A stretch of 64,000 bases of DNA from JBFELO01 sp041552055. Lineage in GTDB: Bacteria; Acidobacteriota; Thermoanaerobaculia; Thermoanaerobaculales; Sulfomarinibacteraceae. Each line of letters begins with the position of its first letter. Within the stretch, counting starts at the first letter, position 1. Shown piece by piece: positions 25,746-35,400 of this stretch. The position numbers were made by a program, and so were the translations under genes. A model generated the notes under the pieces. It saw only the letters and a list, made by a program, of their open reading frames with translations, was not told the DNA's origin and did no database searches. The stretch covers positions 1 to 64,000 of the forward strand of contig JBFELO010000006.1 of NCBI GenBank assembly GCA_041552055.1, given 5' to 3'.

Positions 25746-27101
25746 GTGCACGTGGTGATCGTGGGGGGTGGGCTCGTCGGCTCTTCGCTGGCTGAAAAAC
25801 TCTCCGGCGACGGCCACGACGTCGTGCTCGTCGAGCAGGACCGTGAGCTCGTCGCCGAGCTCAACGATCGGCTCGACGTCCAGACGATCCGCGGCAATGG
25901 GGCCACGGTGCCCGTGCTGCTCCAGGCGGGCATCGAGAACTGCGACCTGCTGCTGGCGACCACCGACTCCGACGAGGTGAATATGGTCGTCGCCTTGGTC
26001 GGGTCGACCCTGTTCAAGGTGCCCCGCGTGGTGGCCCGTCTGCGCCATCAGGGTCACGAGGAGAGCTTCAACAAGATCGCAAGCGAGATCGGTGGCGAGA
26101 TGCTCGCCATCAACCCGGATGAGGCGACGGTGGAACGGATCATGTCACTGTTGCCCGTGCCGGGGGCGGTCGACGTGGTGCCGTTCTTCGATGGTCGCCT
26201 CCTGGTGGCCGGCTTTCGCGTTCGTCCGGACAGCGAGTTCGCGGGTCTGATGCTGTCACACTTGCGGCTGTTGTTCCCGGCGACCCCGATGCTCGTGGTG
26301 GCGATCCGCAGGGACGGTCAGTGGACCGTTCCACATGGCGAGGACGAGATCCAGGCCGGCGATCTGGTGTACTTCGCGATGGACGTGGCCGAGCTGGACA
26401 ACGTGTTGACCCTGCTCGGCCTCAGGAAGGGCGTCGAACGCAAGGTAATGATCGCGGGCGCCACCCGGATCGGCATCTCGCTGGCCAAGCGCCTCGAGGC
26501 GGAGGATATGCCGGCGACGCTGATCGACGCTGTCCTGGCGCGCTGCGAGGTGGCCGCGGCGGAGTTGATGAATACGGTTGTTGTGCACGGCAGTCCCACC
26601 GATCGGTCGTTGTTGATCGAGGAGGGCGCCGACCGTGCGGAGAGCTTTGTCGCCTGCACCGACGACCACGAAGAGAACGTTGTGGCGTGCCTGCTTGCCC
26701 GGCAGCTCGGAACGACCCACACTTTCGCGCTCGTGGACAACCCGGCGCTGGCCGGATTGATCGGAGATCTGGGGATCGACGCGGTGATCTCGCCCCGCCA
26801 GCTCGCGGTGGCACTCGCCCTGCAATTCGCCCGCAAGGGCAGGGTCAAGGCGGTCGCCACGCTGATGGAAGACTACGTCGAGGTCATCGACGTCGAGGCT
26901 GCGCCCGGCAGCCGGCTGGTGAGTGCCCCGCTCGCGGAGCTCGGCCTACCGCGCGGCGTCCTGGTCGCGGCGGTCCGGCGTGGCGATCGACTGCTGGTTC
27001 CGAAGGGCGACGATCGTATCCAGCCCGCTGACGAGGTGTTGCTGATCACCAAGACACGTGACGCGGCCCGCCTCGATCCGTTCCTGGAAGGGGAGCGGTG
27101 A
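25746..27101 (+). CDS. trkA: Trk potassium uptake regulatory subunit TrkA
   Basis: GTG 25746 is preferred: AGCGGGAG lies seven bases upstream and the protein then begins MHVVIVGGGLVGSSL, the first NAD-binding Rossmann motif. 451 residues with two RCK units, each an NAD-binding (TrkA_N) and a TrkA_C domain; the second Rossmann begins VMIAGATRIGISLAK. TrkA is a cytoplasmic ring-forming subunit that gates the TrkH channel in response to nucleotides. Its stop overlaps the trkH start (GTGA). Confidence 0.93.
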   Translation: MHVVIVGGGLVGSSLAEKLSGDGHDVVLVEQDRELVAELNDRLDVQTIRGNGATVPVLLQAGIENCDLLLATTDSDEVNMVVALVGSTLFKVPRVVARLRHQGHEESFNKIASEIGGEMLAINPDEATVERIMSLLPVPGAVDVVPFFDGRLLVAGFRVRPDSEFAGLMLSHLRLLFPATPMLVVAIRRDGQWTVPHGEDEIQAGDLVYFAMDVAELDNVLTLLGLRKGVERKVMIAGATRIGISLAKRLEAEDMPATLIDAVLARCEVAAAELMNTVVVHGSPTDRSLLIEEGADRAESFVACTDDHEENVVACLLARQLGTTHTFALVDNPALAGLIGDLGIDAVISPRQLAVALALQFARKGRVKAVATLMEDYVEVIDVEAAPGSRLVSAPLAELGLPRGVLVAAVRRGDRLLVPKGDDRIQPADEVLLITKTRDAARLDPFLEGER

Positions 27102-28534
27102 ACCGACGGTTCGTCATCCACCTCCTCGGTCGGCTGTTGCTGATCATGGCCGCCTTTCTTGGGGTGCCGCTGCTGGCTGCGGGGTGGTTTCGAGAGCCGC
27201 TGTACCCGTACATCGGCAGCATGTTGGTCGCGGCCGCGGCGGGCGCCGCGATGATCGCGCTCAGCCGGCCCGAGAACAGTCACATCAGGCCACGCGACGG
27301 GTTTCTCATCGTGGGCGGTTCGTGGATCGCGGTCTCGTTGCTTGGTGCGCTCCCGTACCTGATCGCGGGCGTGCTGGGCCCGGAGGACGCGCTCTTCGAG
27401 TCCGTGTCCGGCTTCACGACGACCGGCTCCACCGTGATCGCGGAGGTCACCGTCGTGCCGCGCGCACTGCTGCTCTGGCGGGCACTCAGCCAGTGGCTCG
27501 GCGGCATGGGCATCATCCTGTTCACCATCGCCATACTGCCATTGCTCGGAATCGGCGGCATGCAACTGTTCAAGGCCGAGGTGCCCGGCCCCGTGGTCGA
27601 CAAGGTGCGGCCGCGGTTGGCGGCAACGGCGCGCTCGCTGTGGGGAGTCTACGTCGGGCTGACCGCGGCCGAGTGGGTGTTGTTGCAGGTTGCCGGCGTG
27701 TCGTCCTACGAGGCACTATGCCACGCCTTTACGACCCTTCCAACGGGCGGCTTTTCCACCCGCAACACCTCGGTGGGAGAGTTCGGCATTCCCGCCGTGG
27801 AGTGGATTGTCACGCTGTTCATGCTGCTCGCCGGCATCAACTTCGTGCTCCACTACCGGCTGCTCACCGGTCGTGGGCGACAGGTGTTGAGAGATCGTGA
27901 GCTCCGGTACTTTCTCGGTGTCGTAGGCGTCGCGACGATCATTTTGACCGTCTGCGTCCACACTCCTGGGGAGAGGATCATCGACACTTTGAGGATCGCC
28001 GCATTTCAGACCGCGTCAATTCTCACCACGACGGGATACGTCACCGCGGACTTCGAGGTGTGGCCGAGCCTGGCGTTGATCGTGATCCTGGTACTGATGA
28101 TGCTCGGGGGGATGTCGGGCTCCACCGGAGGAGGCGTCAAGAGCCTGCGAGCCATGTTGGCCATGCGCTCGTTGAGGGCCACCCTGCACCGGCTCATCCA
28201 CCCGCACGCCGTGCGACCGGTGAAGTACGCCAACCAGGTCGTCCAGGAGTCGGTCTTGTCCGGGATCTGGGCATTCCTGACCGCCTACATCGTGATCGCG
28301 ATCATCGGGACCGCCGTCGTCGCCGCCCACGGCTACGACCTGCTGACATCCATCTCCGCTTCCCTCACCGCCATCAGCAACGTGGGGCCGGGCCTGGGCG
28401 AGGTCGGTGCGTACGACAACTTCGCGCATACGCCGGGATTGGTGAAGATCACCCTGGCGATCATCATGCTGTTCGGCCGGCTCGAGATCTTCACCCTGCT
28501 CGCGATGCTCTCCAGGGAGTTTTGGCGGCGGTGA
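27098..28534 (+). CDS. trkH: Trk potassium uptake channel subunit TrkH
   Basis: 478 residues from GTG 27098, overlapping the trkA stop by four bases. About ten helices with four degenerate selectivity-filter repeats, among them VSGFTTTGSTV, LPTGGFSTRNTS, TTGYVTADF and SNVGPGLGEVG, and a GSTGGGVK loop between them. Together with TrkA it forms a Na+- or H+-linked potassium importer in the inner membrane. Complete, with no sign of damage. Confidence 0.94.
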   Translation: MNRRFVIHLLGRLLLIMAAFLGVPLLAAGWFREPLYPYIGSMLVAAAAGAAMIALSRPENSHIRPRDGFLIVGGSWIAVSLLGALPYLIAGVLGPEDALFESVSGFTTTGSTVIAEVTVVPRALLLWRALSQWLGGMGIILFTIAILPLLGIGGMQLFKAEVPGPVVDKVRPRLAATARSLWGVYVGLTAAEWVLLQVAGVSSYEALCHAFTTLPTGGFSTRNTSVGEFGIPAVEWIVTLFMLLAGINFVLHYRLLTGRGRQVLRDRELRYFLGVVGVATIILTVCVHTPGERIIDTLRIAAFQTASILTTTGYVTADFEVWPSLALIVILVLMMLGGMSGSTGGGVKSLRAMLAMRSLRATLHRLIHPHAVRPVKYANQVVQESVLSGIWAFLTAYIVIAIIGTAVVAAHGYDLLTSISASLTAISNVGPGLGEVGAYDNFAHTPGLVKITLAIIMLFGRLEIFTLLAMLSREFWRR

Positions 28535-28671
28535 GCGCGCCGCTCGCGGCCAACGCTGCGAGCACGATTCCTCGCATCGGTCGCTCCCGAACGCAAGCGT
28601 TCGTCCGTGCCTCATACTCCACGTTGGGCGCAGGCGTGATGATCGGACAGCAAACCTTCGTCGCGGTGACT

Positions 28672-28795
28672 CCCCGGCGCGCTCCCCGCGGTTGCCACCT
28701 TCAACAATCCTTGGCCCTGTCGGCTGTGGAATTCCGAGTCGTGATGCCCCCAAGATTGTTGAAGATGGCACGCCCGCACAACGCGCCGTTCTGCC
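28672..28795 (-). repeat. Family A element, copy A8 (stem type IV)
   Basis: CTTCAACAATCCTTGG (28699-28714) pairs with CCAAGATTGTTGAAG (28750-28764) with one bulged base. Flanks GCGCGCTCCCCGCGGTTGCC and GATGGCACGCCCGCACAACG equal those of copy A7. Located in the 459-base space between trkH and the MFS gene, which holds no gene. Confidence 0.8.
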
Positions 28796-28900
28796 ATCGC
28801 GCTCACCGACGCAATGGCAACCCTCGTTGTTCCTCTGGGCGCTGAGTCCTTGTGGTTATCCCATCACGCCGTCGATCGGCGAGGGCGCTTGGGATCCACT

Positions 28901-28921
28901 GCGATTCGCGCAGCGAATCGC
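28901..28921. repeat. 21-bp palindrome, family C copy C2
   Basis: Arms GCGATTCGC and GCGAATCGC around GCA. Compared with C1 and C3, one base has changed in each arm at the matching position, which keeps the palindrome. Confidence 0.8.
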
Positions 28922-28993
28922 ACTCCCCAATCCTCGAGACCTCTCGCCCTCTGCGCGATGCGGTAGAATCCGCCGCTCGAGCACGGAGAGAGC

Positions 28994-30211
28994 TTGCGCC
29001 ACCACAAGGCCACCCTTGGAATCATCTTTCTGATCGTGTTCATCGATCTGGTCGGTTTCGGGATCGTGATCCCGTTCCTGCCCCTGTACGCCGAGGAGTA
29101 CGGTCCGTCGCCGGTGGTGTTCGGACTGCTCATGGCGTCGTTCTCGCTGATGCAGTTCATGGCCGCTCCGATCCTCGGTCGGCTGTCGGACCGGTACGGT
29201 CGACGGCCGGTGCTGCTGGTCTCGCTGGTGGGGTCGGTTCTCGGGTACGTGATGTTCGCGTTCGCCGGATCGATCGCGATGTTGTTCCTTTCGAGAATTA
29301 TTGACGGCATCTCGGGAGGCAACATCTCGACCGCTCAGGCGGTGATAGCCGACATCACCGACGAGAGGGACCGCGCCAAGGGAATGGGCCTGATCGGCGC
29401 CGCCTTCGGGCTCGGCTTCATCTGCGGCCCCGGCATCGGTGGCCTGCTCGCCGAAGTCGCGACGTGGCTGCCGGGAGTTGCCGCGGCGACCACGTCGGCG
29501 ATCGCCTTCGTGTTGGTGTTGCTGCGGCTGCCCGAGACTCTGGATCCAGCGGCACGGGAGCACGCTCGAGCCCACGCGTTCGGGCTCAGGAGTCTGTCGG
29601 AAGCACTGTCGCACCCTCTGGTCGGCCTCTGCCTGATCATGATCTTCCTGATCATCTTCGCGTTTGCCAATTTCGAGACCACGTTTGCCCAGTTCGGTCG
29701 CCTCGTTTTCCAGCTGTCGACCTCCCAGATCGGCTGGCTCTTCGTGTACGCGGGCGTGCTCGGGGCAGTCATCCAGGGGGGGCTCGCCGGTGCGTTGGCG
29801 CGGCGGTTCGGTGAAGGTCGCCTGGTGGCTGTCGGGGCTTTTCTCAGCTTCGTGGCTCTCGGTTTCCTGCCGTACGTCCGGCATCAGAGTTGGCTGCTGG
29901 TGGCTCTGGCCCTGCTCGCAGTCGGGCACGGTATCGCGGCACCATCGCTGTCCGCGTTGACCTCCAAGCTGGTGACGCGAGACGAGGTCGGAGGAGTGAT
30001 GGGCATCTACCAGTCGCTGTCGAGCCTCGGCAGGATCACGGGCCCGTTCTGGGGCGAGCTGGTGTACGGCTCGCTGGGTTTCGAGTGGCCCTACCGCACT
30101 GGATCGGTGTTCATGCTCGCGGCGAGCGCGGTGGGCGTGGCGCTGCTGATCCGCCTGCGCCGTGTCGGCGCGGCGACGGCCGAGAAGAGAGTGAACGCCG
30201 ACGCAGCTTGA
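28994..30211 (+). CDS. Major facilitator superfamily exporter (TetA-like drug/H+ antiporter group)
   Basis: 405 residues from TTG 28994 with GGAG five bases upstream. Twelve helices. The first contains FIDLVGFGIVIPFLPLYAE, as in TetA-type 12-helix antiporters, and the loop after helix 2 has GRLSDRYGRRP, the MFS motif A. Motif C-like glycines are around FGLGFICGPGIGG. It is expected to export a small organic compound in exchange for protons; which one is unknown. No regulator sits beside it. Confidence 0.85.
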   Translation: MRHHKATLGIIFLIVFIDLVGFGIVIPFLPLYAEEYGPSPVVFGLLMASFSLMQFMAAPILGRLSDRYGRRPVLLVSLVGSVLGYVMFAFAGSIAMLFLSRIIDGISGGNISTAQAVIADITDERDRAKGMGLIGAAFGLGFICGPGIGGLLAEVATWLPGVAAATTSAIAFVLVLLRLPETLDPAAREHARAHAFGLRSLSEALSHPLVGLCLIMIFLIIFAFANFETTFAQFGRLVFQLSTSQIGWLFVYAGVLGAVIQGGLAGALARRFGEGRLVAVGAFLSFVALGFLPYVRHQSWLLVALALLAVGHGIAAPSLSALTSKLVTRDEVGGVMGIYQSLSSLGRITGPFWGELVYGSLGFEWPYRTGSVFMLAASAVGVALLIRLRRVGAATAEKRVNADAA

Positions 30212-30301
30212 GGTTCGCGTTCGGTCCGAGATCGAGTATCATCAGCCGGCCCGCGTCGCGCGGTGCCGCAAGAACGGAGCGCAGGAAAGAGGAGTCGACG
30301 G

Positions 30302-30910
30302 ATGCATCGAAACCCCTGGTTCACACTGATCCTCGGATTGATGGTCGGGCTGGTGCTCGGGTATGTGTTTGCCGAGCGGCAGGCCGTGCCGTCGGCGACC
30401 ACCGCCGCGCGACAGGCCGGAGCAGCCGCTCAGAGCGGTCTGCCGGAGGGACACCCCCCGGTCGATGCGGGCGCCGGCGGCGCCGAGGCCCAGCGCCTGT
30501 CTCAGCAGGCGGCAGAGCTGCAGCGGATGCTCGCCCAGAGCCCGGACGATCACCGCCTGATGGTGGCACTCGGGAACCTGTACTTCGACGGGGGCCGGTG
30601 GACCGAGGCCCGGATGTGGTACGAGAGGTCGCTCGAGCTCGAGGCGGCGGACCCGAACGTGGTCACCGATCTCGCCGTTGTCCATCGCAATCTGCAGCAG
30701 CCGGACCGGTCGCTCGAGCTGCTCGATCAGGCCATCGCCATGGATGCCGAGCACTGGCAGGCTTATTACAACAAGGTCATCGTGCTCCAGTTCGATCTCC
30801 ACCGGCACGACGAGGCGGCCGCGACGCTCGCCCGGCTGAAGGAGATTGCGGCAACCAACCGCGAGGTTCCGGACCTGTCCGGGCTGGAGGCGGAGGTCCT
30901 GGGGGGCTAA
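30302..30910 (+). CDS. Membrane-anchored TPR protein
   Basis: ATG 30302 has a GGAG nearby; 202 residues. An N-terminal helix (FTLILGLMVGLVLGYVFA) is followed by a linker with Gly/Ala/Pro and then two to three tetratricopeptide repeats from about residue 85 (LMVALGNLYFDGGRWTEARMWYERSLEL ... AYYNKVIVLQFDLHRHDEAA). The layout resembles CcmH/NrfG-type scaffolds, but no heme-lyase genes are nearby. Likely a periplasmic protein-protein adaptor. It lies 91 bases after the MFS gene. Confidence 0.75.
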   Translation: MHRNPWFTLILGLMVGLVLGYVFAERQAVPSATTAARQAGAAAQSGLPEGHPPVDAGAGGAEAQRLSQQAAELQRMLAQSPDDHRLMVALGNLYFDGGRWTEARMWYERSLELEAADPNVVTDLAVVHRNLQQPDRSLELLDQAIAMDAEHWQAYYNKVIVLQFDLHRHDEAAATLARLKEIAATNREVPDLSGLEAEVLGG

Positions 30911-30932
30911 CACCGCCGCCGGAGCGCCCGGG

Positions 30933-31090
30933 GCAGGGCTTGAGGCCTTGGTCGCCCGGCACTCACGCATGAGCGCCGGGCTGGGCTTGGGGGCATGAGG
31001 GGTTCTCAGAGCTGCTCTGTGTGAGCCCCCACGTCCTCACGCCCTGAAAGGGCGGGCGGTCGAGCGACCGGCGACCAGCGACGGGCAGGT
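30933..31090. repeat. Family B element, copy B3
   Basis: The core palindrome is imperfect: CCCGGCACTCACGC with ATGAGCGCCGGG (30955-30980). Then GGGCTTGGGGGCATGAGGGG and its complement-like GAGCCCCCACGTCCTCACGCC follow, and it ends with GCGACCGGCGACCAGCGAC heptamers. It lies between convergent genes and may act as a bidirectional terminator. Confidence 0.75.
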
Positions 31091-31138
31091 TGGGCAATCC
31101 CATCGCGTGGCGAGAGAGACGATTGACCCCTTTCCACT

Positions 31139-31159
31139 GCAATTCGCGCAGCGAATTGC
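31139..31159. repeat. 21-bp palindrome, family C copy C3
   Basis: Arms GCAATTCGC and GCGAATTGC around GCA, ending three bases before the stop codon of the barrel gene on the minus strand. In this position it could act as a terminator stem. Confidence 0.8.
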
Positions 31160-31162
31160 ACA

Positions 31163-32482
31163 CTAGAACCTGAAGGTCAACCCCGTCAGCGCGCGCACTT
31201 CCTCGAAGTCGTCGTGGTCCATGAACTCGGCGACCAGCAGCAGGGAGAACAGTCGGCTGATGTTGGCGTTCATGGACAGGGCCCAGCGCTCGCTCTCCGG
31301 CCGCAGTTCGACGTATCCGCCGTCGCCGTCGGAGTAGTGGAAGATCGAGAGCGAGGTGTTGTAGTCGAGCGTCAGGTAGACGCGACGGCCCAGGGTCTTG
31401 CCGAGCGACACGTAGGTCGAGTCGTACTCGTGGTCGAGCCGGTCGATGCGCGAGTTCGAGGCGGTAAGATCGAGCCCGACGCCAAGGATGTCATTGACAG
31501 AGAAGCCGTAATTGAGGCGGTCACTCCACTCGTCGTCGCGGTTGTTGCGGTCGCGGCCGTAGCCGGCCCAGAAGCGCACCCGACGCCACGGATTGAGGGT
31601 AACCCTGAAACGGCCCGACTCGAAGAGCAGCCCGTCGAGGCGCTCCGGGGAGACCGGCCGACCATCGAGCACGTCGTCGGTGATCGAACGGGCGTCGATC
31701 GAACGTCCCCGGTGGTAGGTCCCCTGGAACTCGATGAGGCGGACCGGGGCGTAACGGATGTTGGTGAAGAAGTAGCTGAGCTGGCTGTCGCCGAGGCCGG
31801 CAGGGCCCTCGGTGTCGTACTGCAAACCCTGATAGAGGAAGAACTTCCGTGCCACCGGTATGAAGTTGTTGAAGGTGATGACCGAGCGCTCGGTGAGGTC
31901 GTCGTTGCGGATCATGGTCCAGCCGAGCACGTGACGCCGGCCGTGACTGCCGTCGACCGCGACGTAGACGCCGCCCTTCATGATGTCGTCGACGTAGCCC
32001 GCCTCGCGGATCTTGGGCTCGAGGCCGCCGTAGAGGCCGAACCGGAACTGTCCGAACGAAGACGCGTTCGCCGCGCGGTACTCGCCCCACAGGCCGCCCA
32101 CCGAGCCGAGACCACCGAGGTCACGCAGCCACATCTGGCCGACCCGGAGCCTGAACCGACCCTCGCTCGCCCTGAGCCCGATCCAAGCCTCGTAGATCGA
32201 GACCCGTTCGTCGCGCGCCTCGGAACTCGGGTAGGTGGCGACCCTGGTGTCGAGGCCGTACTCGAAGTTGGTGTCAGCGCGGCGGTCGGAGTAGAACGAC
32301 AGGGTGGCGATCAGCTCGCTGAAGTCGTAGCTCTCGCCCTCGACCGGCTCGCGCTGGGACCAGTTGGCGAACAGTGAGAAACGACCGGAGGAGGGGATCG
32401 CCTGAGCGAGCGTTGTCCGGGCCGGCAGCAGCGTCGCCAGCACGAGCGCCAGTACTGCGGTTCGCGAGGTCGACCTAGTCAT
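31163..32482 (-). CDS. Outer-membrane beta-barrel protein partnered with the multiheme cytochrome
   Basis: 439 residues. The start ATG 32482 overlaps the end of the cytochrome gene by eight bases. Signal peptide: TAVLALVLATLLPARTTLAQ. The remainder alternates amphipathic strands and turns and ends with LTGLTFRF, an outer-membrane insertion signal. Examples of strands are SYDFSELIATLSFYSD, GWTMIRNDD and RVYLTLDYNTSLSIFHYSD. It contains no Cys heme motif. Strand count is hard to fix by eye but the length would allow 18-20. Tight coupling to a multiheme cytochrome gene suggests it houses or docks the cytochrome, as MtrB/Omb-type porins do. I cannot show homology to those families. Confidence 0.75.
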   Translation of the reverse strand: MTRSTSRTAVLALVLATLLPARTTLAQAIPSSGRFSLFANWSQREPVEGESYDFSELIATLSFYSDRRADTNFEYGLDTRVATYPSSEARDERVSIYEAWIGLRASEGRFRLRVGQMWLRDLGGLGSVGGLWGEYRAANASSFGQFRFGLYGGLEPKIREAGYVDDIMKGGVYVAVDGSHGRRHVLGWTMIRNDDLTERSVITFNNFIPVARKFFLYQGLQYDTEGPAGLGDSQLSYFFTNIRYAPVRLIEFQGTYHRGRSIDARSITDDVLDGRPVSPERLDGLLFESGRFRVTLNPWRRVRFWAGYGRDRNNRDDEWSDRLNYGFSVNDILGVGLDLTASNSRIDRLDHEYDSTYVSLGKTLGRRVYLTLDYNTSLSIFHYSDGDGGYVELRPESERWALSMNANISRLFSLLLVAEFMDHDDFEEVRALTGLTFRF

Positions 32483-35400
32483 GGCTCGCCCTCGTTCGGA
32501 AGGAGATTCGTGGAGGTGGTTCCCCATCGGGGTGGCACGAGTAGCAGAACGCGGAGTCGTACTGGTAAGCCTCACCCTCGCTTTCGTGCCTGTCGTCCAT
32601 GTCGCTCTGCGGGTGGCAGCCGGCGTCGAGGCAATTGAAGACGCCGAAGTTGGACGGGTTTGGGTGGCAGTCGATGCAGTCCGCACTCGCGTGCGGTCCT
32701 CCAGTGATCGGGAAGTACGGGTGGTTGAACGTGCCGTCGTTCCAGGTGGGGTCCGACGCCCTGTGGCAGAGCGTGCAGTCGGTCGGATAGCCCGCGGCCA
32801 CGTGGTTGGGTCCCGTCGCCCCCTCGTAGTCGGAAAGGTGGCAGTCGACGCAGTCCGACGGCAACCCGGCGTAGACGCCGCTGGAGTGGCAGGCCGAGCA
32901 GTCGAGGGTCGCGTGGACTCCGACAAGGGTGTACGGGTGCGTGAAGTCGGCGTCGCCCCAGTTGGTCGGCGTGTGGCAGGTCTCGCAGGTGGTGGGGAAT
33001 CCGGCGTCGGGGTGGTTCGGGTCGGTGGTGGCGTTGTAGTCCTCGAGGTGGCAGTCGACGCAGTCGGACGGCAGCCCGTCGTACACGGTGCCGGTGTGGC
33101 AGGCGTTGCAGGACTGGGCCGTGTGCGAGCCGACCAGCGGCCACACCGTGTGCGGGTAGGTGGCCTGGAACCAGTCCGGATCCGAGTTGCTGTGGCACGA
33201 ATCGCATGTGGTCGGGAATCCGGCCGCCGAGTGGTTCGGGTTGGTGGTGGCGTCGTAGTTGTCGATGTGGCAGTCGACGCAGTCCGACGGCAACCCGGCG
33301 TAGACGCCGCTGGAGTGGCAGGCCGAGCAGTCGAGGGTCGCGTGGACTCCGACAAGGGTGTACGGGTGCGTGAAGTCGGCGTCGCCCCAGGTGGTGGGCG
33401 TGTGGCAGGTCTCACAGGTGGTCGGGAAGCCGGCGCTCGCGTGGTCCGGATCGGTGGTGGCGCTGTAGTCGTCGAGGTGACAGTCGACGCAGTCGGACGG
33501 CAGGCCTGCGTACACGGTGCCGGTGTGGCAGGCGTTGCAGGCCTGGCTGGTGTGAGATCCGACCAGCGGCCACACGGTGTGCGGGTAGGTGGCCTGGAAC
33601 CAGTTCGGATCCGACGCCCTGTGGCAGCGGGTGCAGTCGGTCGGGAATCCGGCCGCCGGATGGTTCGGGTTCGTGGAACTGTCGTAGTCCGTGCGGTGGC
33701 AGTCGACGCAGTCGGACGGCAGGCCCTCGTATACCCCGCTGGAGTGGCAGGCCGAGCAGTCGAGGGTCGCGTGCACCCCGACCAGCGCGTAGGCGTGGTC
33801 GAATCCGCTGCCGTCGCCGTCCTCCCATCCGCCGTCGGACGGGTCGTGGCAGTTCTCGCAGTCGGTCGGGAATCCGGCGGCACCGTGGTCCGGATCGTCG
33901 GCGTCGTTGTAGTCGTCGATGTGGCAGTCCACGCAGTCGGACGGCAGCCCGGCATAGATGCCGCTCGAGTGGCAGTCGTCGCAGTCGAGGGTGGCGTGCA
34001 CGCCGGTCAGTCGGAACGCGTGATCGAAGTCCGCGTCCTCCCACGAGGTCGGCTCGTGGCAGGTCTCGCAGGTTGTCGGGAAGCCGGCGGCGGCGTGGTC
34101 CGGGTCGTCGGCGCGGTTGTAGTCGTCGATGTGGCAGTCCACGCAGTCGGACGGCAGCCCCGCGTACACGTCTCCGGTGTGGCACGCAATGCACCGCTGC
34201 GAGCTGTGGGACGCGACCAGTGGCCAGACGGTGTGGGGGTAGGTCGCCTGATGCCAGTTCGGATCGGTCTGGCTGTGGCAGGTCTCGCAGTCGGTCGGGA
34301 AACCGGCCGCAACGTGGTTCGGATCTCTCGATGCGTCGTAATCCGACTGATGGCAGCCGACGCAGTCGGTCGGTGTGCCGGCGTACACGCCACCCGCGTG
34401 GCAGTCGGAACAGTCGAGCGTCGCGTGGACGCCGACGAGCTGGTACTCATGATCGAACTCCGCGTCCTCCCACGAGCTGTCGCTGCGGTCGTGGCAGAGG
34501 CGACAGTTGGTGGGGAATCCCGCGGCAACGTGGTCCGGATCGTCGGTGTCGTTGTAGTCGTCGATGTGACAACCGACGCAGTCCCTCGGCGTGCCCAGAT
34601 AGACGCCGTTCGGGTGGCAGGCCGCGCAGTCGAGGGTCGCGTGCTGGCCGAGAAGGCGATACGGGTGGTCGAAGGTCGCCAGGTTCCACGACGCGTCGTT
34701 CGGGCGGTGGCAGACGTCGCACTGGGTCGGGAAGCCGGCGGCGACGTGGTCCGGATCGTCAGCCCGCTGGTAGTCGTCGCTGTGGCAGGAGTAGCAGTCC
34801 GGACTCACGCTGCCGTCGAACCGCCACCCGGGGTGACAACCGGTGCAGTCGACGGTCTGGTGCTGGCCGCCGATGTCGAAGCCGGTGTAGGAGTGATCCC
34901 AGTTGACCGTGGTCCACGAGATCGCCTGGTGGCAGTTCTCGCATTCAAAGCCGAACTGTGTGCGGTGCGGGGCGTCCTCGCGCCGGATCCAGTGACAGTC
35001 GTAGCACCGCGTCGGGGTCCCCTTGATCTGCTGGTTCCAGTGGCAGTCGGCGCACGGCACGGCGAGGTGCCGACCCTCGAGCGGGAACAGGCCCGACTTG
35101 TGGAACGCCCGCGACGCGTTCTTGAAGTGGGCGTCGGTCGCGTGACACTGGGTGCAGTCGCCACCGAGCGTGCCCTGGTGGGCGTCCTCGTGACAGTGCG
35201 AGCACTCGGTGGAGAGGGTCAGAAACGATCGAGTCGTGTGGCATCGTGAGCACTCGCCGGCGAACTCGCCGTGATAGCCTTCGAGGGCGAAGCCGGTCTC
35301 CCCGGCGTGGTCGAAGCCTGCAGTGTCCAGGGGTCTCAGGTCCGCGTCGCGTCCCTGGTGCTCGACGTGACAGATCGCACAGTCGGCCGGCGTGACCTCG

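Noticed and set aside
25558..25758. 66-residue frame ahead of trkA containing an acidic run (VDDDEDDDREQ)
   Set aside because: It overlaps the trkA start, has no good ribosome-binding site and shows no domain. It cannot be excluded but is not supported.
32481..35249. A 922-codon open frame on the plus strand opposite the multiheme cytochrome gene
   Set aside because: It is a shadow frame: high GC and the strong repeat structure of the cytochrome gene suppress stop codons on the other strand. It encodes Val/Arg-Gly-rich low-complexity sequence with no domain.
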